This document shows, piece by piece, positions 8,534 to 17,332 of a stretch of 64,000 nucleotides of DNA. The notes beneath the pieces are model-generated. The model had not been told where the DNA came from. It worked only from the letters and a program-made list of their open reading frames with translations, and ran no database searches. Numbering within the stretch: the stretch's first letter is position 1; each line of letters opens with the position of its first letter. The position numbers and the translations under genes are program-made. Origin of the DNA: Pseudobacteroides sp. (GTDB lineage Bacteria; Bacillota; Clostridia; Acetivibrionales; DSM-2933); the NCBI RefSeq assembly GCF_036567765.1, contig NZ_DATCTU010000006.1:1-64000 (forward strand), read 5' to 3'.

Positions 8534-8540
8534 TGTCGAA
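8534..8540 (+). promoter_or_regulatory. Spo0A box just downstream of the abrB transcription start
   Basis: A perfect TGTCGAA about 15 bases after the -10 hexamer, i.e. near +8 to +14. In Bacillus subtilis phosphorylated Spo0A represses abrB by binding 0A boxes downstream of its promoter start; the position here is the same. Confidence 0.7.
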
Positions 8541-8567
8541 TACTGTAATTTTAGAGGAGGAAAAAAA

Positions 8568-8807
8568 ATGAAATCTACTGGAATTGTTAGAAAAGTTGAT
8601 GAGTTAGGAAGGGTTGTACTTCCAATCGAATTAAGAAGAACACTTGACATCGCAGAAAAGGATGCTTTAGAAATATACGTAGATGGTCAGACAATCATAC
8701 TCAAGAAATACGAACCAGCTTGCATATTCTGTGGAAATGCTAAAGATGTTTCAGTATACAAGGGCAAAAACATTTGTCCCGACTGTATGAGAGAATTAAA
8801 GAAATAA
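8568..8807 (+). CDS. abrB: AbrB-family transition-state regulator with C-terminal Cys cluster
   Basis: A 79-residue regulator. The N-terminal 45 residues form the swapped-hairpin AbrB DNA-binding domain (STGIVRKVDELGRVVLPIEL, then RRTLDI). The C-terminus carries two Cys pairs, C52-x2-C55 and C70-x2-C73, a probable zinc knuckle found in clostridial AbrB proteins. It is divergent from rsmI, conserving the rsmI-abrB neighbourhood of B. subtilis. Likely represses stationary-phase and sporulation genes during growth and is itself under Spo0A control, judging from the 0A boxes. Confidence 0.95.
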   Translation: MKSTGIVRKVDELGRVVLPIELRRTLDIAEKDALEIYVDGQTIILKKYEPACIFCGNAKDVSVYKGKNICPDCMRELKK

Positions 8808-8821
8808 TAACACTTATAATT

Positions 8822-8849
8822 AAGGGCTGTTTAAATACAGTCCTTTTTC
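8822..8849 (+). terminator. abrB terminator
   Basis: Stem AAGGGCTGT / ACAGTCCTT with a 7-base loop and a T run, 15 bases after the abrB stop. Confidence 0.85.
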
Positions 8850-8891
8850 ATTTCTATTTTTTATCTTTTTTATTTTTATTTAATCAAATAG

Positions 8892-9740
8892 CTATTTTAT
8901 CATACAACTATTGTATACATCTCTTTTGCTAAGACCTCGATCGGCGGCTACTTTAGATATTGCCTCCTTTTTTGTCATACCTTCATCCATATACATATTT
9001 ATATGTTCTTCAAGACTAACACTGCTCCATTTTTCGTTCCGTTCCTCTTCTATTTCCTCTTCGTTAGCTCCTTCAACCATTAGGACGTATTCACCTTTAG
9101 GCGATTTCTCATCATAATAATTCAATGCTTCCTTAAGGCTTAGGCGTAAATACTCCTCAAACTTTTTGGTAAGCTCTCTTGCAAGTACAATCCTTCTATC
9201 GCCCAGGGTTTCATACAAATCCTTCAGGGTATAGATTAGTTTATGAGGAGCTTCATAAAATACCATTGTTCTCACTTCGCCCTTAAGCTGGTTCAACCTG
9301 TCCTTTCTGACCTTTTTATTCATGGGGAGAAACCCCTCAAAAACAAAGCGGCCGCACTTAAGGCCTGATGCCGTTATACCTGCTATAGCAGCTACCGGCC
9401 CCGGAATGGAAGTTATATTAATATTGTTTTTGATGGCCAGTTTAACCAGGTCCTCTCCCGGGTCTGAAATTGCTGGTGTTCCCGCGTCAGAAACCAGGGC
9501 TATTTCCTTTCCATCTAAAAGCTGTTCAATGAGATAATTGCCTTTAACTGTTTTATTATGCTCATAATAGCTTACCAAAGGCTTTTTTATTTCCAGGTGG
9601 TTTAATAGCTTCAATGTCTGCCGCGTATCCTCTGCGGCAATAATGTCCACCTGCTTTAAAACATTTATTGCCCTTAATGTTATATCTTCAAGATTGCCTA
9701 TTGGTGTTGCAACAAGATACAGAATTCCCTTTTCACTCAA
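8892..9740 (-). CDS. rsmI: 16S rRNA 2'-O-methyltransferase RsmI
   Basis: A 282-residue tetrapyrrole-methylase-fold enzyme that methylates the 2'-OH of C1402 in 16S rRNA using S-adenosylmethionine. Diagnostic stretches are LYLVATPIGNLEDITLRA, AEDTRQTLKLLNHL, VSDAGTPAISDPG and the C-terminal GEYVLMVEG. The start is TTG at 9740 with GAGGAGA nine bases upstream; the site lies in the 3' end of trmN6, implying coupling. Confidence 0.97.
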   Translation of the reverse strand: MSEKGILYLVATPIGNLEDITLRAINVLKQVDIIAAEDTRQTLKLLNHLEIKKPLVSYYEHNKTVKGNYLIEQLLDGKEIALVSDAGTPAISDPGEDLVKLAIKNNINITSIPGPVAAIAGITASGLKCGRFVFEGFLPMNKKVRKDRLNQLKGEVRTMVFYEAPHKLIYTLKDLYETLGDRRIVLARELTKKFEEYLRLSLKEALNYYDEKSPKGEYVLMVEGANEEEIEEERNEKWSSVSLEEHINMYMDEGMTKKEAISKVAADRGLSKRDVYNSCMIK

Positions 9741-9741
9741 T

Positions 9742-10488
9742 TTATAATTCTCCTCTTTGATATATCTCGTCTATCTCCTTTGAAAACTTACCGCTCTCGT
9801 CATAAACATATAACGGTTCCATCATTTTAAGTTCAGGGTTGCCGCCTCTAAAACCCTTCACAAGCACAAGGTTGGCACGCTTATAGGGAGAAGGATGAAC
9901 AAACCTTAAAAACTTGGGCTCTATTTTATATTGCCTCATGAGGAATAATATATCAACCAACCGCTGCGGCCTGTGAACCATGGCAAATTGCCCCCCTGGA
10001 ACAAGAAGCCTTGAGCTAACCCTTATTATATCCTCTAAAGTACATAAAATCTCATGTCTGGCAATTGACTTCGTATCAGAGGGGTTCACTAGCCCTCTGC
10101 CAATACTCATATATGGAGGATTTGTAACAACACAGTTAAACCTTGAACTGCCGAAACGTTCTACACTTTCCTTGATATCAGCACAAACAATCTTAACCCT
10201 GTTACACTGACAGTTAAGCGAAACACTCCGGGCTGCCATTTCCGCCATATCAGACTGAATTTCAAGTCCCGTTATTGATTTGGCTTCAGTCTTTCCTGCC
10301 AGCAAAATGGGTATTATGCCTGTCCCTGTTCCTAAATCAATGACATCATCATTCTTTTTTACACTCAAGAAATGGCTCAAAATAACTGCATCGACACCAA
10401 ACTTGAATCCATCTTTTTTTTGAATTATTTTAAGGCCTTTAAACTGAAGATCGTCCATGACCTCATTTTCGTTTATTATTATATCCAC
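9742..10488 (-). CDS. trmN6: tRNA1(Val) adenine-N6-methyltransferase-like (TrmN6/YabB)
   Basis: A 248-residue class I methyltransferase. Motif I reads IDLGTGTGIIPILLAG near residues 50-65 and the N6-adenine catalytic motif NPPY lies near residue 123. Its place between the ricT region and rsmI matches B. subtilis yabB (trmNF), which methylates A37 of tRNA. GTG start at 10488; AGAGG lies a little far upstream, so Met11 remains possible. B. subtilis yazA (GIY-YIG nuclease) between this gene and rsmI is missing. Confidence 0.92.
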   Translation of the reverse strand: MDIIINENEVMDDLQFKGLKIIQKKDGFKFGVDAVILSHFLSVKKNDDVIDLGTGTGIIPILLAGKTEAKSITGLEIQSDMAEMAARSVSLNCQCNRVKIVCADIKESVERFGSSRFNCVVTNPPYMSIGRGLVNPSDTKSIARHEILCTLEDIIRVSSRLLVPGGQFAMVHRPQRLVDILFLMRQYKIEPKFLRFVHPSPYKRANLVLVKGFRGGNPELKMMEPLYVYDESGKFSKEIDEIYQRGEL

Positions 10489-10542
10489 CGCTTACCCATA
10501 CCTCTTTTAGAGCACACCATAATTTTTCACCACATTAATAAA

Positions 10543-10574
10543 GTCGGGCAAAGATTTCATAATCTCCGCCCGAC
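10543..10574 (-). terminator. Ferredoxin gene terminator
   Basis: Perfect stem GTCGGGC / GCCCGAC with inner AGATT/AATCT pairing, followed on the minus strand by TTTATT. It lies 17 bases after the ferredoxin stop and ends that short transcript before trmN6. Confidence 0.85.
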
Positions 10575-10590
10575 CCTATCTAAAATTCAA

Positions 10591-10761
10591 TTACTGTTCC
10601 TTTGGTGCATCAACAGGGCAAACATTTGCACAAGCACCACATGAAATACATGCATCTGCATCTATAACATATGCTTTATCCCCAGCAGCTATACAGGAAA
10701 CAGGGCATTCTGATTCACAAGCTCCACAGCTAATACATGATTCTTCAATAAAATATGCCAT
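10591..10761 (-). CDS. 2[4Fe-4S] ferredoxin, clostridial type
   Basis: A 56-residue gene. Two classical cluster motifs are visible: C9-x2-C12-x2-C15-x3-C19-P and C38-x2-C41-x2-C44-x3-C48-P, giving the pseudo-twofold low-potential electron carrier typical of clostridia. AAGGAGGTG precedes the ATG. It sits where yabA lies in B. subtilis, between ricT and trmN6, with its own terminator; this is an insertion in an otherwise conserved block and is probably transcribed alone. A likely electron partner of anaerobic oxidoreductases, not specific to its neighbours. Confidence 0.96.
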   Translation of the reverse strand: MAYFIEESCISCGACESECPVSCIAAGDKAYVIDADACISCGACANVCPVDAPKEQ

Positions 10762-10822
10762 CAAAAAACACCTCCTTGATAATTTTCACAAACAGCAAAT
10801 ACTTACGCTACAAATTGCTTTA

Positions 10823-10854
10823 TTAAAAGTGATACACATCCATAACACTTTTAA
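10823..10854 (-). terminator. Probable terminator after ricT
   Basis: Stem TTAAAAGTG / CACTTTTAA with a 14-base loop in the 159-base gap between ricT and the ferredoxin gene. The flanking sequence is only moderately T-rich. Confidence 0.5.
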
Positions 10855-10920
10855 TATATTATCGACTTTACTATTTTACCACCAATGCTCATTAAAGGAA
10901 ACTCTTTTTTTTATTTTTTC

Positions 10921-11790
10921 CTAATCTTCCAAACTCTTTAGCTCTTCTATATTTATATCGGAGTCTTCCTCTTTGGCTACGTCCTTGATTACCTTTACCT
11001 CATCAGCCTTATAAATCTGCAAATCCGTCTCATTGCCCTTATCCATTTTTACCTTTACAAGCTCTTTAAGTAGGCTTATCTCCATAACAGTTCCCTGGCC
11101 GCCAGGAGTACTGACAATTGCACCGACTCTTGGAACCCTTGAAAGGATTTCTTCATATGCATCCTGCTCATACTTCAAACAACACATGAGCCTTCCGCAT
11201 GTACCGGATATTTTTGTAGGGTTCAAAGAAAGGCACTGCTCTTTCGCCATCTTTATGGAAACAGGCTGAAACTCGCCAAGATATGAATTACAGCATAAAA
11301 CACGTCCGCATACGCCTATACCGCCAAGCATTTTAGCTTCATCCCTGACTCCAATCTGTCTTAGTTCAATCCTTGTTTTGAAGACTGATGCAAGGTCTTT
11401 AACCAGCTCCCTGAAGTCCACTCTGCCGTCGGCAGTAAAGTAAAACAATACTTTGTTATTATCAAATGTATACTCTACATCAATTAATTTCATATCAAGA
11501 TTGTGGTCTTTTATTTTTTTCAAGCAAATATTGAATGCGTCATCTTCCTTCTTTTTATTATCATCAGAGTGCTTTTTGTCCTCTTCGGTTGCAATTCTGA
11601 TTACCGGCTTTAACGGGGCAACAATCTCTTCCTCAGCCACTTCCCTTATGGGAATAACTACAAGCCCGAACTCCACACCTCTTGCCGTTTCCACAATAAC
11701 ATTTGTGTTAACTTCTATTTCCAAATCACCGGGATCAAAGAAATAAATCTTTCCTGCACTTTTAAACCTAACCCCAACCACCTTTACCAT
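10921..11790 (-). CDS. ricT: PSP1-domain protein RicT/YaaT
   Basis: A 289-residue PSP1 protein. In B. subtilis RicT acts with RicA and RicF to bind 4Fe-4S clusters, assist RNase Y and promote Spo0A phosphorylation. The conserved Cys-rich core is present: GGIGVCGRVLCCNSYL followed by GTCGRLMCCLKYEQ, after an N-terminal segment (GVRFKSAGKIYFFDPGDLEI). The C-terminal acidic tail (EEDSDINIEELKSLED) is variable in the family. Six bases separate it from holB, as in other Firmicutes. Confidence 0.95.
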   Translation of the reverse strand: MVKVVGVRFKSAGKIYFFDPGDLEIEVNTNVIVETARGVEFGLVVIPIREVAEEEIVAPLKPVIRIATEEDKKHSDDNKKKEDDAFNICLKKIKDHNLDMKLIDVEYTFDNNKVLFYFTADGRVDFRELVKDLASVFKTRIELRQIGVRDEAKMLGGIGVCGRVLCCNSYLGEFQPVSIKMAKEQCLSLNPTKISGTCGRLMCCLKYEQDAYEEILSRVPRVGAIVSTPGGQGTVMEISLLKELVKVKMDKGNETDLQIYKADEVKVIKDVAKEEDSDINIEELKSLED

Positions 11791-11795
11791 CTATA

Positions 11796-12776
11796 TTACT
11801 CCTCCTGAAGTTTCATAAGCATTACTTCTATTGAAAGCTGAAAATTAGCATTCTGCTGCAAAATTCTCTTGGTATTCTCAATAAGCTCAATATTGTCACC
11901 GAGCTTCCCCACAGTGAATTTTGCAATATTATTTAATATGATACCCTTTTTATCGGAATTAATCAACATTTTTTCATTTTTGGTCTTTTTGTATATAAGT
12001 AAATCCCTGTAAAACGTCTGCATTATATCCAATATGGTATCTATATCACTTTTATTTTCTTCAAAAAATTTAGCGGCATTAAAAATATCGTCGGCTTTTT
12101 TAGTGCTCAATTTTAAAATCACATTTATAGACTCTTCCCTAATCCGGACAAATTCTTCTGATCCCGCAATATCCAAAGCATTTCCGGCAATACCGTCTGA
12201 AAAGGAAAGCACAAAATCCATGTTATTAACAGGCTTGTCCATCCATAAATCCAAAATAGCCCTTAATTCTTCATTATTGTACTTTTTGAACGGAATTCTC
12301 GAGACTCTTGAACGAATGGTTTCCATAAGAGCTTCATAATTGGACGCAGTCAGAATTATAACCGCATATGAAGGCGGTTCCTCAAGTGTCTTTAACAGGC
12401 AATTCTGTGCCTGTACAGTCATCTTGTCCGCCTCAATAATAAGGTATACCTTTCTGGAGGAATAAAGCGGTTTTATTATAACTTCACTCTGAATCTTTCT
12501 TATCTCATCTACACCAATGCTGCCTTCTCCTGCATCAATTATATGAAAATCAGGATTAGTATTATTGTCAAATGTTTTGCACGCAAAACACTGACCACAT
12601 CTCATATCTCCCGATTGCTTTTCACATAAAAGCATACCTGAAAAAATCTTTGCAAAACTCTTCTTACCTATTCCTCTTGGACCAGTAAAGACATAAGCAT
12701 GAGATACCTTATTGCCTTTTATTGAATTTTCAAGAATCCCTTTTATCTCACCCTGCCCAATAAGACCGTTAAATAT
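11796..12776 (-). CDS. holB: DNA polymerase III delta-prime subunit, probable ATA start
   Basis: The clamp-loader subunit delta-prime (AAA+ fold). From the first ATG (12635) the protein lacks its P-loop, but the same frame upstream encodes it: a GPRGIGKKS Walker A preceded by NKVSHAYVFT and FNGLIGQGEIKGILENS. The zinc module is C-x8-C-x2-C-x2-C in the region of MLLCEKQ..MRCGQCFAC, and the SRC-like motif reads IRSRVSRIPF. The frame closes at TGA 12816-12818; no ATG/GTG/TTG lies between. ATA at 12776, nine bases after AAAGGGG, gives 326 residues, the normal length. The yaaR-holB-ricT order supports the call. Confidence 0.9.
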   Translation of the reverse strand: MFNGLIGQGEIKGILENSIKGNKVSHAYVFTGPRGIGKKSFAKIFSGMLLCEKQSGDMRCGQCFACKTFDNNTNPDFHIIDAGEGSIGVDEIRKIQSEVIIKPLYSSRKVYLIIEADKMTVQAQNCLLKTLEEPPSYAVIILTASNYEALMETIRSRVSRIPFKKYNNEELRAILDLWMDKPVNNMDFVLSFSDGIAGNALDIAGSEEFVRIREESINVILKLSTKKADDIFNAAKFFEENKSDIDTILDIMQTFYRDLLIYKKTKNEKMLINSDKKGIILNNIAKFTVGKLGDNIELIENTKRILQQNANFQLSIEVMLMKLQEE

Positions 12777-12810
12777 AGCTATACACCCCTTTGTCCAATG
12801 TCCAATATTG

Positions 12811-12831
12811 CAAAATCACTCCGTGATTTTG
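12811..12831. repeat. Family B repeat, hairpin 1 only
   Basis: Perfect 9-bp stem CAAAATCAC / GTGATTTTG with a 3-base loop, the first hairpin of the dispersed family B. It lies between yaaR and holB, immediately upstream of the unusual holB start. Confidence 0.65.
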
Positions 12832-12856
12832 TTTCTTCCCGGCATTTTAGCCTTTC

Positions 12857-13309
12857 TTACATGGTTATATCCAGAATCAGTCCTCTTATATCATCAAGCC
12901 TTTGGAGGATCTGAATGTTGTCTTTTTCGTCTTTAAGAAACTCTTTGGCAAGCAAATCCAGCTCTTCATTAATCCTCTTTATGACAGCATAAACCTTATG
13001 CCTTCCACGTCTATCCAAAAAGCTCTTCTTGGAAAATTTATGAGAGTTATTTACTATCTCGTCCAAAAACTCAGAAATCATGGTCTTATAAACTTTAAAG
13101 TCTCTGATATCTATTTTCTTTGATAGCTTCTCACCCTGTTCAACTATTTTGTTCAGCATGTTCCTTACACGCTCATCAAAATTGCTGGTCTCAGCCTGGG
13201 CAAGCTTTGTCTGAAAAGTACCGCTTCTTGACTCTGAAACCTTTCTGTCTTCACGACTTCGGGGTTCACTAATATTGGCAGTATTTTCTCCAAAATTCCG
13301 AACCTTCAT
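12857..13309 (-). CDS. yaaR: YaaR family protein (DUF327)
   Basis: A 150-residue, highly charged, helical protein matching YaaR by its position between tmk and holB and by the core KKIDIRDFKVYKTMISEFLDE and KFSKKSFLDRRGRHKVYAVI. Function unknown in the family. The N-terminal 45 residues are polar and low-complexity. Confidence 0.9.
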   Translation of the reverse strand: MKVRNFGENTANISEPRSREDRKVSESRSGTFQTKLAQAETSNFDERVRNMLNKIVEQGEKLSKKIDIRDFKVYKTMISEFLDEIVNNSHKFSKKSFLDRRGRHKVYAVIKRINEELDLLAKEFLKDEKDNIQILQRLDDIRGLILDITM

Positions 13310-13332
13310 TCTGAATCACTCCAAACCAAAGT

Positions 13333-13959
13333 TTATAAATTCATTAGTTCGTCCAAGCAGTTTTTAACTTCGTTGAATATTTCTTCTATACTCCTGTCAC
13401 TGTCTATGCAATTAATTCTATCAGGATAGAGCATCGCCAGCTTTTTGTATCCATTATATACTCTTTTATGAAAATTCATTTTTTCCTTTTCAATCCTATC
13501 CAGTCCCGTTGAATTGATTCTTCTTTTCAATGCATCCGCCGGATCAATGTCAAAAAACAATGTAATATCCGGCACCAATCCATCAAGAGCTATTCTGTTT
13601 ACATCTGTAATAATCTTAAGATCAATGCCCCTTCCAAATCCCTGGTAAACATAGCTGGAATCAACAAACCTGTCGCAGATGACAACCTTGCCTTTTTCTA
13701 TTGCAGGCCTTATAACCTCCGACACCAACTGGGAACGAGCAGACGCATACAAAAGCATTTCGGTGATTATCCCCATTTCAGAGTTCTGAGAGTCCAGCAA
13801 TATATCTCTTATTTTTTCACCTATATTGGTCCCTCCAGGCTCCCTTGTAAGCACCACCGATTTATTCTTGCTCTTTAGATACTCCTCTATCAACTTAATC
13901 TGTGTAGTCTTTCCAGACCCATCAGTGCCCTCAACTGTAATAAAATACCCTCTGCCCAT
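13333..13959 (-). CDS. tmk: Thymidylate kinase
   Basis: A 208-residue enzyme that phosphorylates dTMP to dTDP. P-loop EGTDGSGKTTQ near residues 10-20, the DRF/Y-type motif VICDRFVDSSYVYQG and TREPGGT are visible. The frame opens at 13977, but ATG 13959 follows GGAGGGTGTC and fits the family. yaaQ, which lies between tmk and yaaR in B. subtilis, is absent. Confidence 0.97.
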   Translation of the reverse strand: MGRGYFITVEGTDGSGKTTQIKLIEEYLKSKNKSVVLTREPGGTNIGEKIRDILLDSQNSEMGIITEMLLYASARSQLVSEVIRPAIEKGKVVICDRFVDSSYVYQGFGRGIDLKIITDVNRIALDGLVPDITLFFDIDPADALKRRINSTGLDRIEKEKMNFHKRVYNGYKKLAMLYPDRINCIDSDRSIEEIFNEVKNCLDELMNL

Positions 13960-13992
13960 GACACCCTCCAACAACATACATTTATATAGTAA

Positions 13993-15432
13993 TTAGAAAT
14001 CAATAACTTCTATTTCATTGTGTTTTCCGATACCGTTAACGTTTCCTCCCTGCTCACGCAAGCTTAATAAGGCTTCGATAACATCACGGCTAATACGTTC
14101 ACCGGGACAAACAGCCGGTATGCCTGGCGGATAAGGAGTTATTGTGCCTTTTGCAATCATGCCTGCAGCAGAATTAAGCTCTACAATTTTTGACCTTGAG
14201 TTAAACGCCTCTTTTAACGGTATCACTTGCTCCGAAATATCATAAATCCTAAAACATGTATCTATATTAATATCGGATATTTTTCCTTCCCTAACAACTC
14301 TGTTCCTGATATCTTGAAGTGCCAGATAAAGCCTTTCAAAATCATCCCTGGTATCGGAAACAGTTGTTATGCACACAATATTGCCCATATCGGACATTTC
14401 AACCTGTATATTATAATCAAATCTTAATAACCTTTCAACCTCAAATCCAGTAAGCCCTGTCCTGCTTACGTTTATAACCAGTCTGGTCTTGTCGGTCTGT
14501 ATGCTTCCAGTTTTGACCTCAGACAAAACAGTAAACTCATTAAAGAATTTTAAAGAGTTTATGAACCACTTTATATTATAAAGAAGGTTTTCAAAAAGAG
14601 CCTCACCCTCTGTTTCCATAATGGCTCTTGAATAGTCAAGTGATGACATTATCACGTATGAAGGACTTGTAGTTTGAAGCATACCCAAAATATATTTCAG
14701 CTTTTCCATATCAATTTTTTGTGATTTTACATGAAGATATGCCCCTTGCGTAAACGCAGGAAGGGTTTTGTGAGCACTTTGAACACATATATCGGCACCA
14801 AGGTCCATGGCACACCGGGGAAGCTTGCTGCTAAACTTAAGGTGTGCACCATGGGCCTCATCCACAGCTAAAACCTTCCCATATGATGCCGCAATTTCAG
14901 CAATGGACTTCAAATCGGAACAGATTCCGTAATAGTTGGGTCTTGTTAATAATATACCTGCACAATCATGATTTTTTTCAAAGGCCTCACAAACCTTTTC
15001 CGGTGATATGGTGCCAGGAACGCCAAATTCCCGGTCAAAATCGGGAGTAATATAATAAGGCTCCACTCCTGCAAGCATCATCCCGCCTATTACCGACTTA
15101 TGGCAATCTCGACTTACTATTAGTTTGTCACCCGGATTGCATATAGTTCTTATAATAGCATGGATACCGGATGTAGAGCCATTAACAAGAAAAAAGGTTT
15201 TATCTGCACCGAAAGCCGTAGCGGCCAGTTCTAGAGCTTCCTTTATTATTCCTTCCGGAAAGTGCAGGTTATCAAGCAATGGAATCTCTGTCAAATCCAT
15301 TGCTGCAATTTGGTCAAAATGACCCTTTTTAAACCCTTTTCCCATTTTATGCCCCGGCATATGAAAAGGAAGCGGACCGGAAGAGATATACCTTTTAATC
15401 TCATTTAATACAGGTGCATTAAATTCCACCAT
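13993..15432 (-). CDS. PLP-dependent Orn/Lys/Arg decarboxylase family (YaaO-like)
   Basis: A 479-residue fold-type I enzyme. Visible are PFHMPGHKMGKGF near residue 22, NGSTSGIHAIIRT in the cofactor-binding part, VDEAHGAHLKF with the Asp that pairs with the PLP nitrogen, and SAHKTLPAFTQGA with the Schiff-base Lys. The C-terminal domain ends with PYPPGIPAVCPGE. B. subtilis yaaO also lies beside tmk. Substrate (arginine, lysine or ornithine) cannot be told; arginine to agmatine is commonest in this subfamily. Confidence 0.92.
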   Translation of the reverse strand: MVEFNAPVLNEIKRYISSGPLPFHMPGHKMGKGFKKGHFDQIAAMDLTEIPLLDNLHFPEGIIKEALELAATAFGADKTFFLVNGSTSGIHAIIRTICNPGDKLIVSRDCHKSVIGGMMLAGVEPYYITPDFDREFGVPGTISPEKVCEAFEKNHDCAGILLTRPNYYGICSDLKSIAEIAASYGKVLAVDEAHGAHLKFSSKLPRCAMDLGADICVQSAHKTLPAFTQGAYLHVKSQKIDMEKLKYILGMLQTTSPSYVIMSSLDYSRAIMETEGEALFENLLYNIKWFINSLKFFNEFTVLSEVKTGSIQTDKTRLVINVSRTGLTGFEVERLLRFDYNIQVEMSDMGNIVCITTVSDTRDDFERLYLALQDIRNRVVREGKISDINIDTCFRIYDISEQVIPLKEAFNSRSKIVELNSAAGMIAKGTITPYPPGIPAVCPGERISRDVIEALLSLREQGGNVNGIGKHNEIEVIDF

Positions 15433-15446
15433 AAATCCCCTTAATC

Positions 15447-16892
15447 TTAAAATTCTTTAGCTATTGCTTTCTGGTATAATTCTATATATTCAGATGCAGA
15501 CTTTTCCCATCTGAAATCCTCTTTCATAACCCTCTTCACCAGCATTTCCCATGTTGGCTTGTTATTATAAAACTCAACGGCTCTTCTTATGGTGTGCAAC
15601 ATATCATGTGCATTGTAGTTGGAAAACGTAAAGCCGTTGCCTTCACCGGTAAACTCGTTATATGGCCTTACGGTATCATTGAGACCGCCTGTTTCTCTAA
15701 CAAGCGGTATAGTTCCGTACCTCATGCTGAACATCTGACTTAATCCGCAGGGCTCAAACAGGGATGGCATGAGAAACATGTCAGATCCGGCATAAATCCT
15801 TTGTGCCAGTACATCATCATATTTAATGTTGGCAGATACCTTATCGGGGAAAACCTCACTGGCCCACCTGAACATGTTTTCATACCTGTATTCACCGGTA
15901 CCCAATACAACCAATTGTATGTCCATCTGAAGAATTTCCATAATAACGCAGTCAATCAAATCAAATCCCTTCTGATCAACAAGCCTTGAAATTATCCCTA
16001 TTAATGGCACATCTTTTACCGGAAGCTTTAGCTCTTCCTGCAGCATTTTTTTATTTTCGTATTTTCCGTTTATGCTTCTCGTGCTGTAATTAACATACAG
16101 TCTTTTATCGGTAGAAGGATTATTGTGGTCATAATCTATTCCATTCAATATACCGTATACATCATCAGAACGCCTGTTTATTATTCCATTGAGCCCTTCC
16201 CCGAAAAAGTCATACTTTATCTCGTCTGCATAGGTTTTGCTAACCGTGTTTATGATATTGGAATATGCTATACCCGCCTTCATAAAATTGACCTGGTCGT
16301 TGTTCTCCAAGCCGTTCAAATGGAAATACTCCCAACTTAGACCTAACACGCTGTCCATTATTTCTTTGGGGAATATGCCCTGATATTTGATATTATGTAT
16401 TGTAAACAAGGACTTCATATCCTTGTAAAACTTAAGTTCTTTATAATCGGACTCCAATAAAAGACTGCCTATCCCTGTCTGCCAGTCATTGAAGTGTACT
16501 ACATCAGGCTGAAAATTTATATGGGGCAGCATTTCCAAAAAAGCTCTGTTAAAGAAAGTGAACTGCTCAGCCTGATCAAAATAGCCGTATAGTCCGTCTC
16601 TGTTGAAATAAAAATCATTCTCTATAAAGTAATAAATAACACCATCCATCTCGAGCATATAAACACCGCAAAGCTGCCTTCGCCAAACTATATTTACATA
16701 AAAGCTGCTGACTAGTTCCATCTTTTCGGTATACTTTTGGGGAATGCATTTATACTTTGGCATAACTACCCTGATATCCGCTCCAACTGCTTTTATTGCT
16801 TTTGGCAGCGAACCTGCTACATCTGCAAGACCTCCGGTTTTTGCAAAAGGTACTACTTCGGAAGAAGCAAATAAAATTTTTAGATTTTCCAT
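15447..16892 (-). CDS. glgA: Glycogen synthase (ADP-glucose), GT5
   Basis: A 481-residue GT5 glycosyltransferase that extends alpha-1,4-glucan from ADP-glucose. The N-terminal KTGGLADV substrate-binding motif is at residues 18-25, FNDWQTG near 137, and the C-terminal domain has PSLFEPCGLSQMFSMRYGT. Start ATG 16892 with AGGAGG. No other glg gene is adjacent, so it is probably a single-gene transcript from 16944-16972. A 14-base gap to the yaaO-like gene allows read-through. Confidence 0.96.
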   Translation of the reverse strand: MENLKILFASSEVVPFAKTGGLADVAGSLPKAIKAVGADIRVVMPKYKCIPQKYTEKMELVSSFYVNIVWRRQLCGVYMLEMDGVIYYFIENDFYFNRDGLYGYFDQAEQFTFFNRAFLEMLPHINFQPDVVHFNDWQTGIGSLLLESDYKELKFYKDMKSLFTIHNIKYQGIFPKEIMDSVLGLSWEYFHLNGLENNDQVNFMKAGIAYSNIINTVSKTYADEIKYDFFGEGLNGIINRRSDDVYGILNGIDYDHNNPSTDKRLYVNYSTRSINGKYENKKMLQEELKLPVKDVPLIGIISRLVDQKGFDLIDCVIMEILQMDIQLVVLGTGEYRYENMFRWASEVFPDKVSANIKYDDVLAQRIYAGSDMFLMPSLFEPCGLSQMFSMRYGTIPLVRETGGLNDTVRPYNEFTGEGNGFTFSNYNAHDMLHTIRRAVEFYNNKPTWEMLVKRVMKEDFRWEKSASEYIELYQKAIAKEF

Positions 16893-16943
16893 ATAATCCT
16901 CCTGATGTATTATTCCTGAGTTTTACCGCTTTGGCTCATAAAT

Positions 16944-16972
16944 ATATTACATTTGACAAACTAAAATATCAA
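16944..16972 (-). promoter_or_regulatory. glgA promoter
   Basis: TTGATA (16967-16972), 17 bases, TAATAT (16944-16949) on the minus strand, about 50 bases before the glgA ATG. Confidence 0.6.
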
Positions 16973-17238
16973 GCTTTATAGCATAAAAGTGATTACCGGC
17001 ACTTTTATCTGAATATAAATATATATTCGGATGGCAAAGTCAATTATATAACATTTAATTATTTTGCGAAAGGTTTATAAATCCTATTTCCCATATATAT
17101 AGCTTCATATTCGTCCCTATATATAGCATATATTGTTATATTGAATTTTAGTCATTCCCAAGTAATATTCAATTATTTTTTGAATATATTTAAAGTGATA
17201 AACTATTACATGAGTATTTATTAATTTTTATGGCACAA
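16973..17238. other. AT-rich divergent intergenic region
   Basis: Between the divergent glgA and MinD-like genes. It holds two small inverted repeats (AAAAGTG / CACTTTT at about 16985-17007 and TCTGAATATA / TATATTCGGA at about 17008-17032), otherwise very AT-rich sequence with no gene. Confidence 0.5.
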
Positions 17239-17267
17239 TTGACATTAATTATACCATAATATAAAAT
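17239..17267 (+). promoter_or_regulatory. Promoter of the PilZN-MinD gene
   Basis: TTGACA (17239-17244), 17 bases, TAAAAT (17262-17267), about 66 bases before the ATG. Confidence 0.7.
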
Positions 17268-17332
17268 TAGTATATTAATAAGATAATAATTATCATATAT
17301 TTATTTCTATCTATAGGATTAAGAGAGGTATT

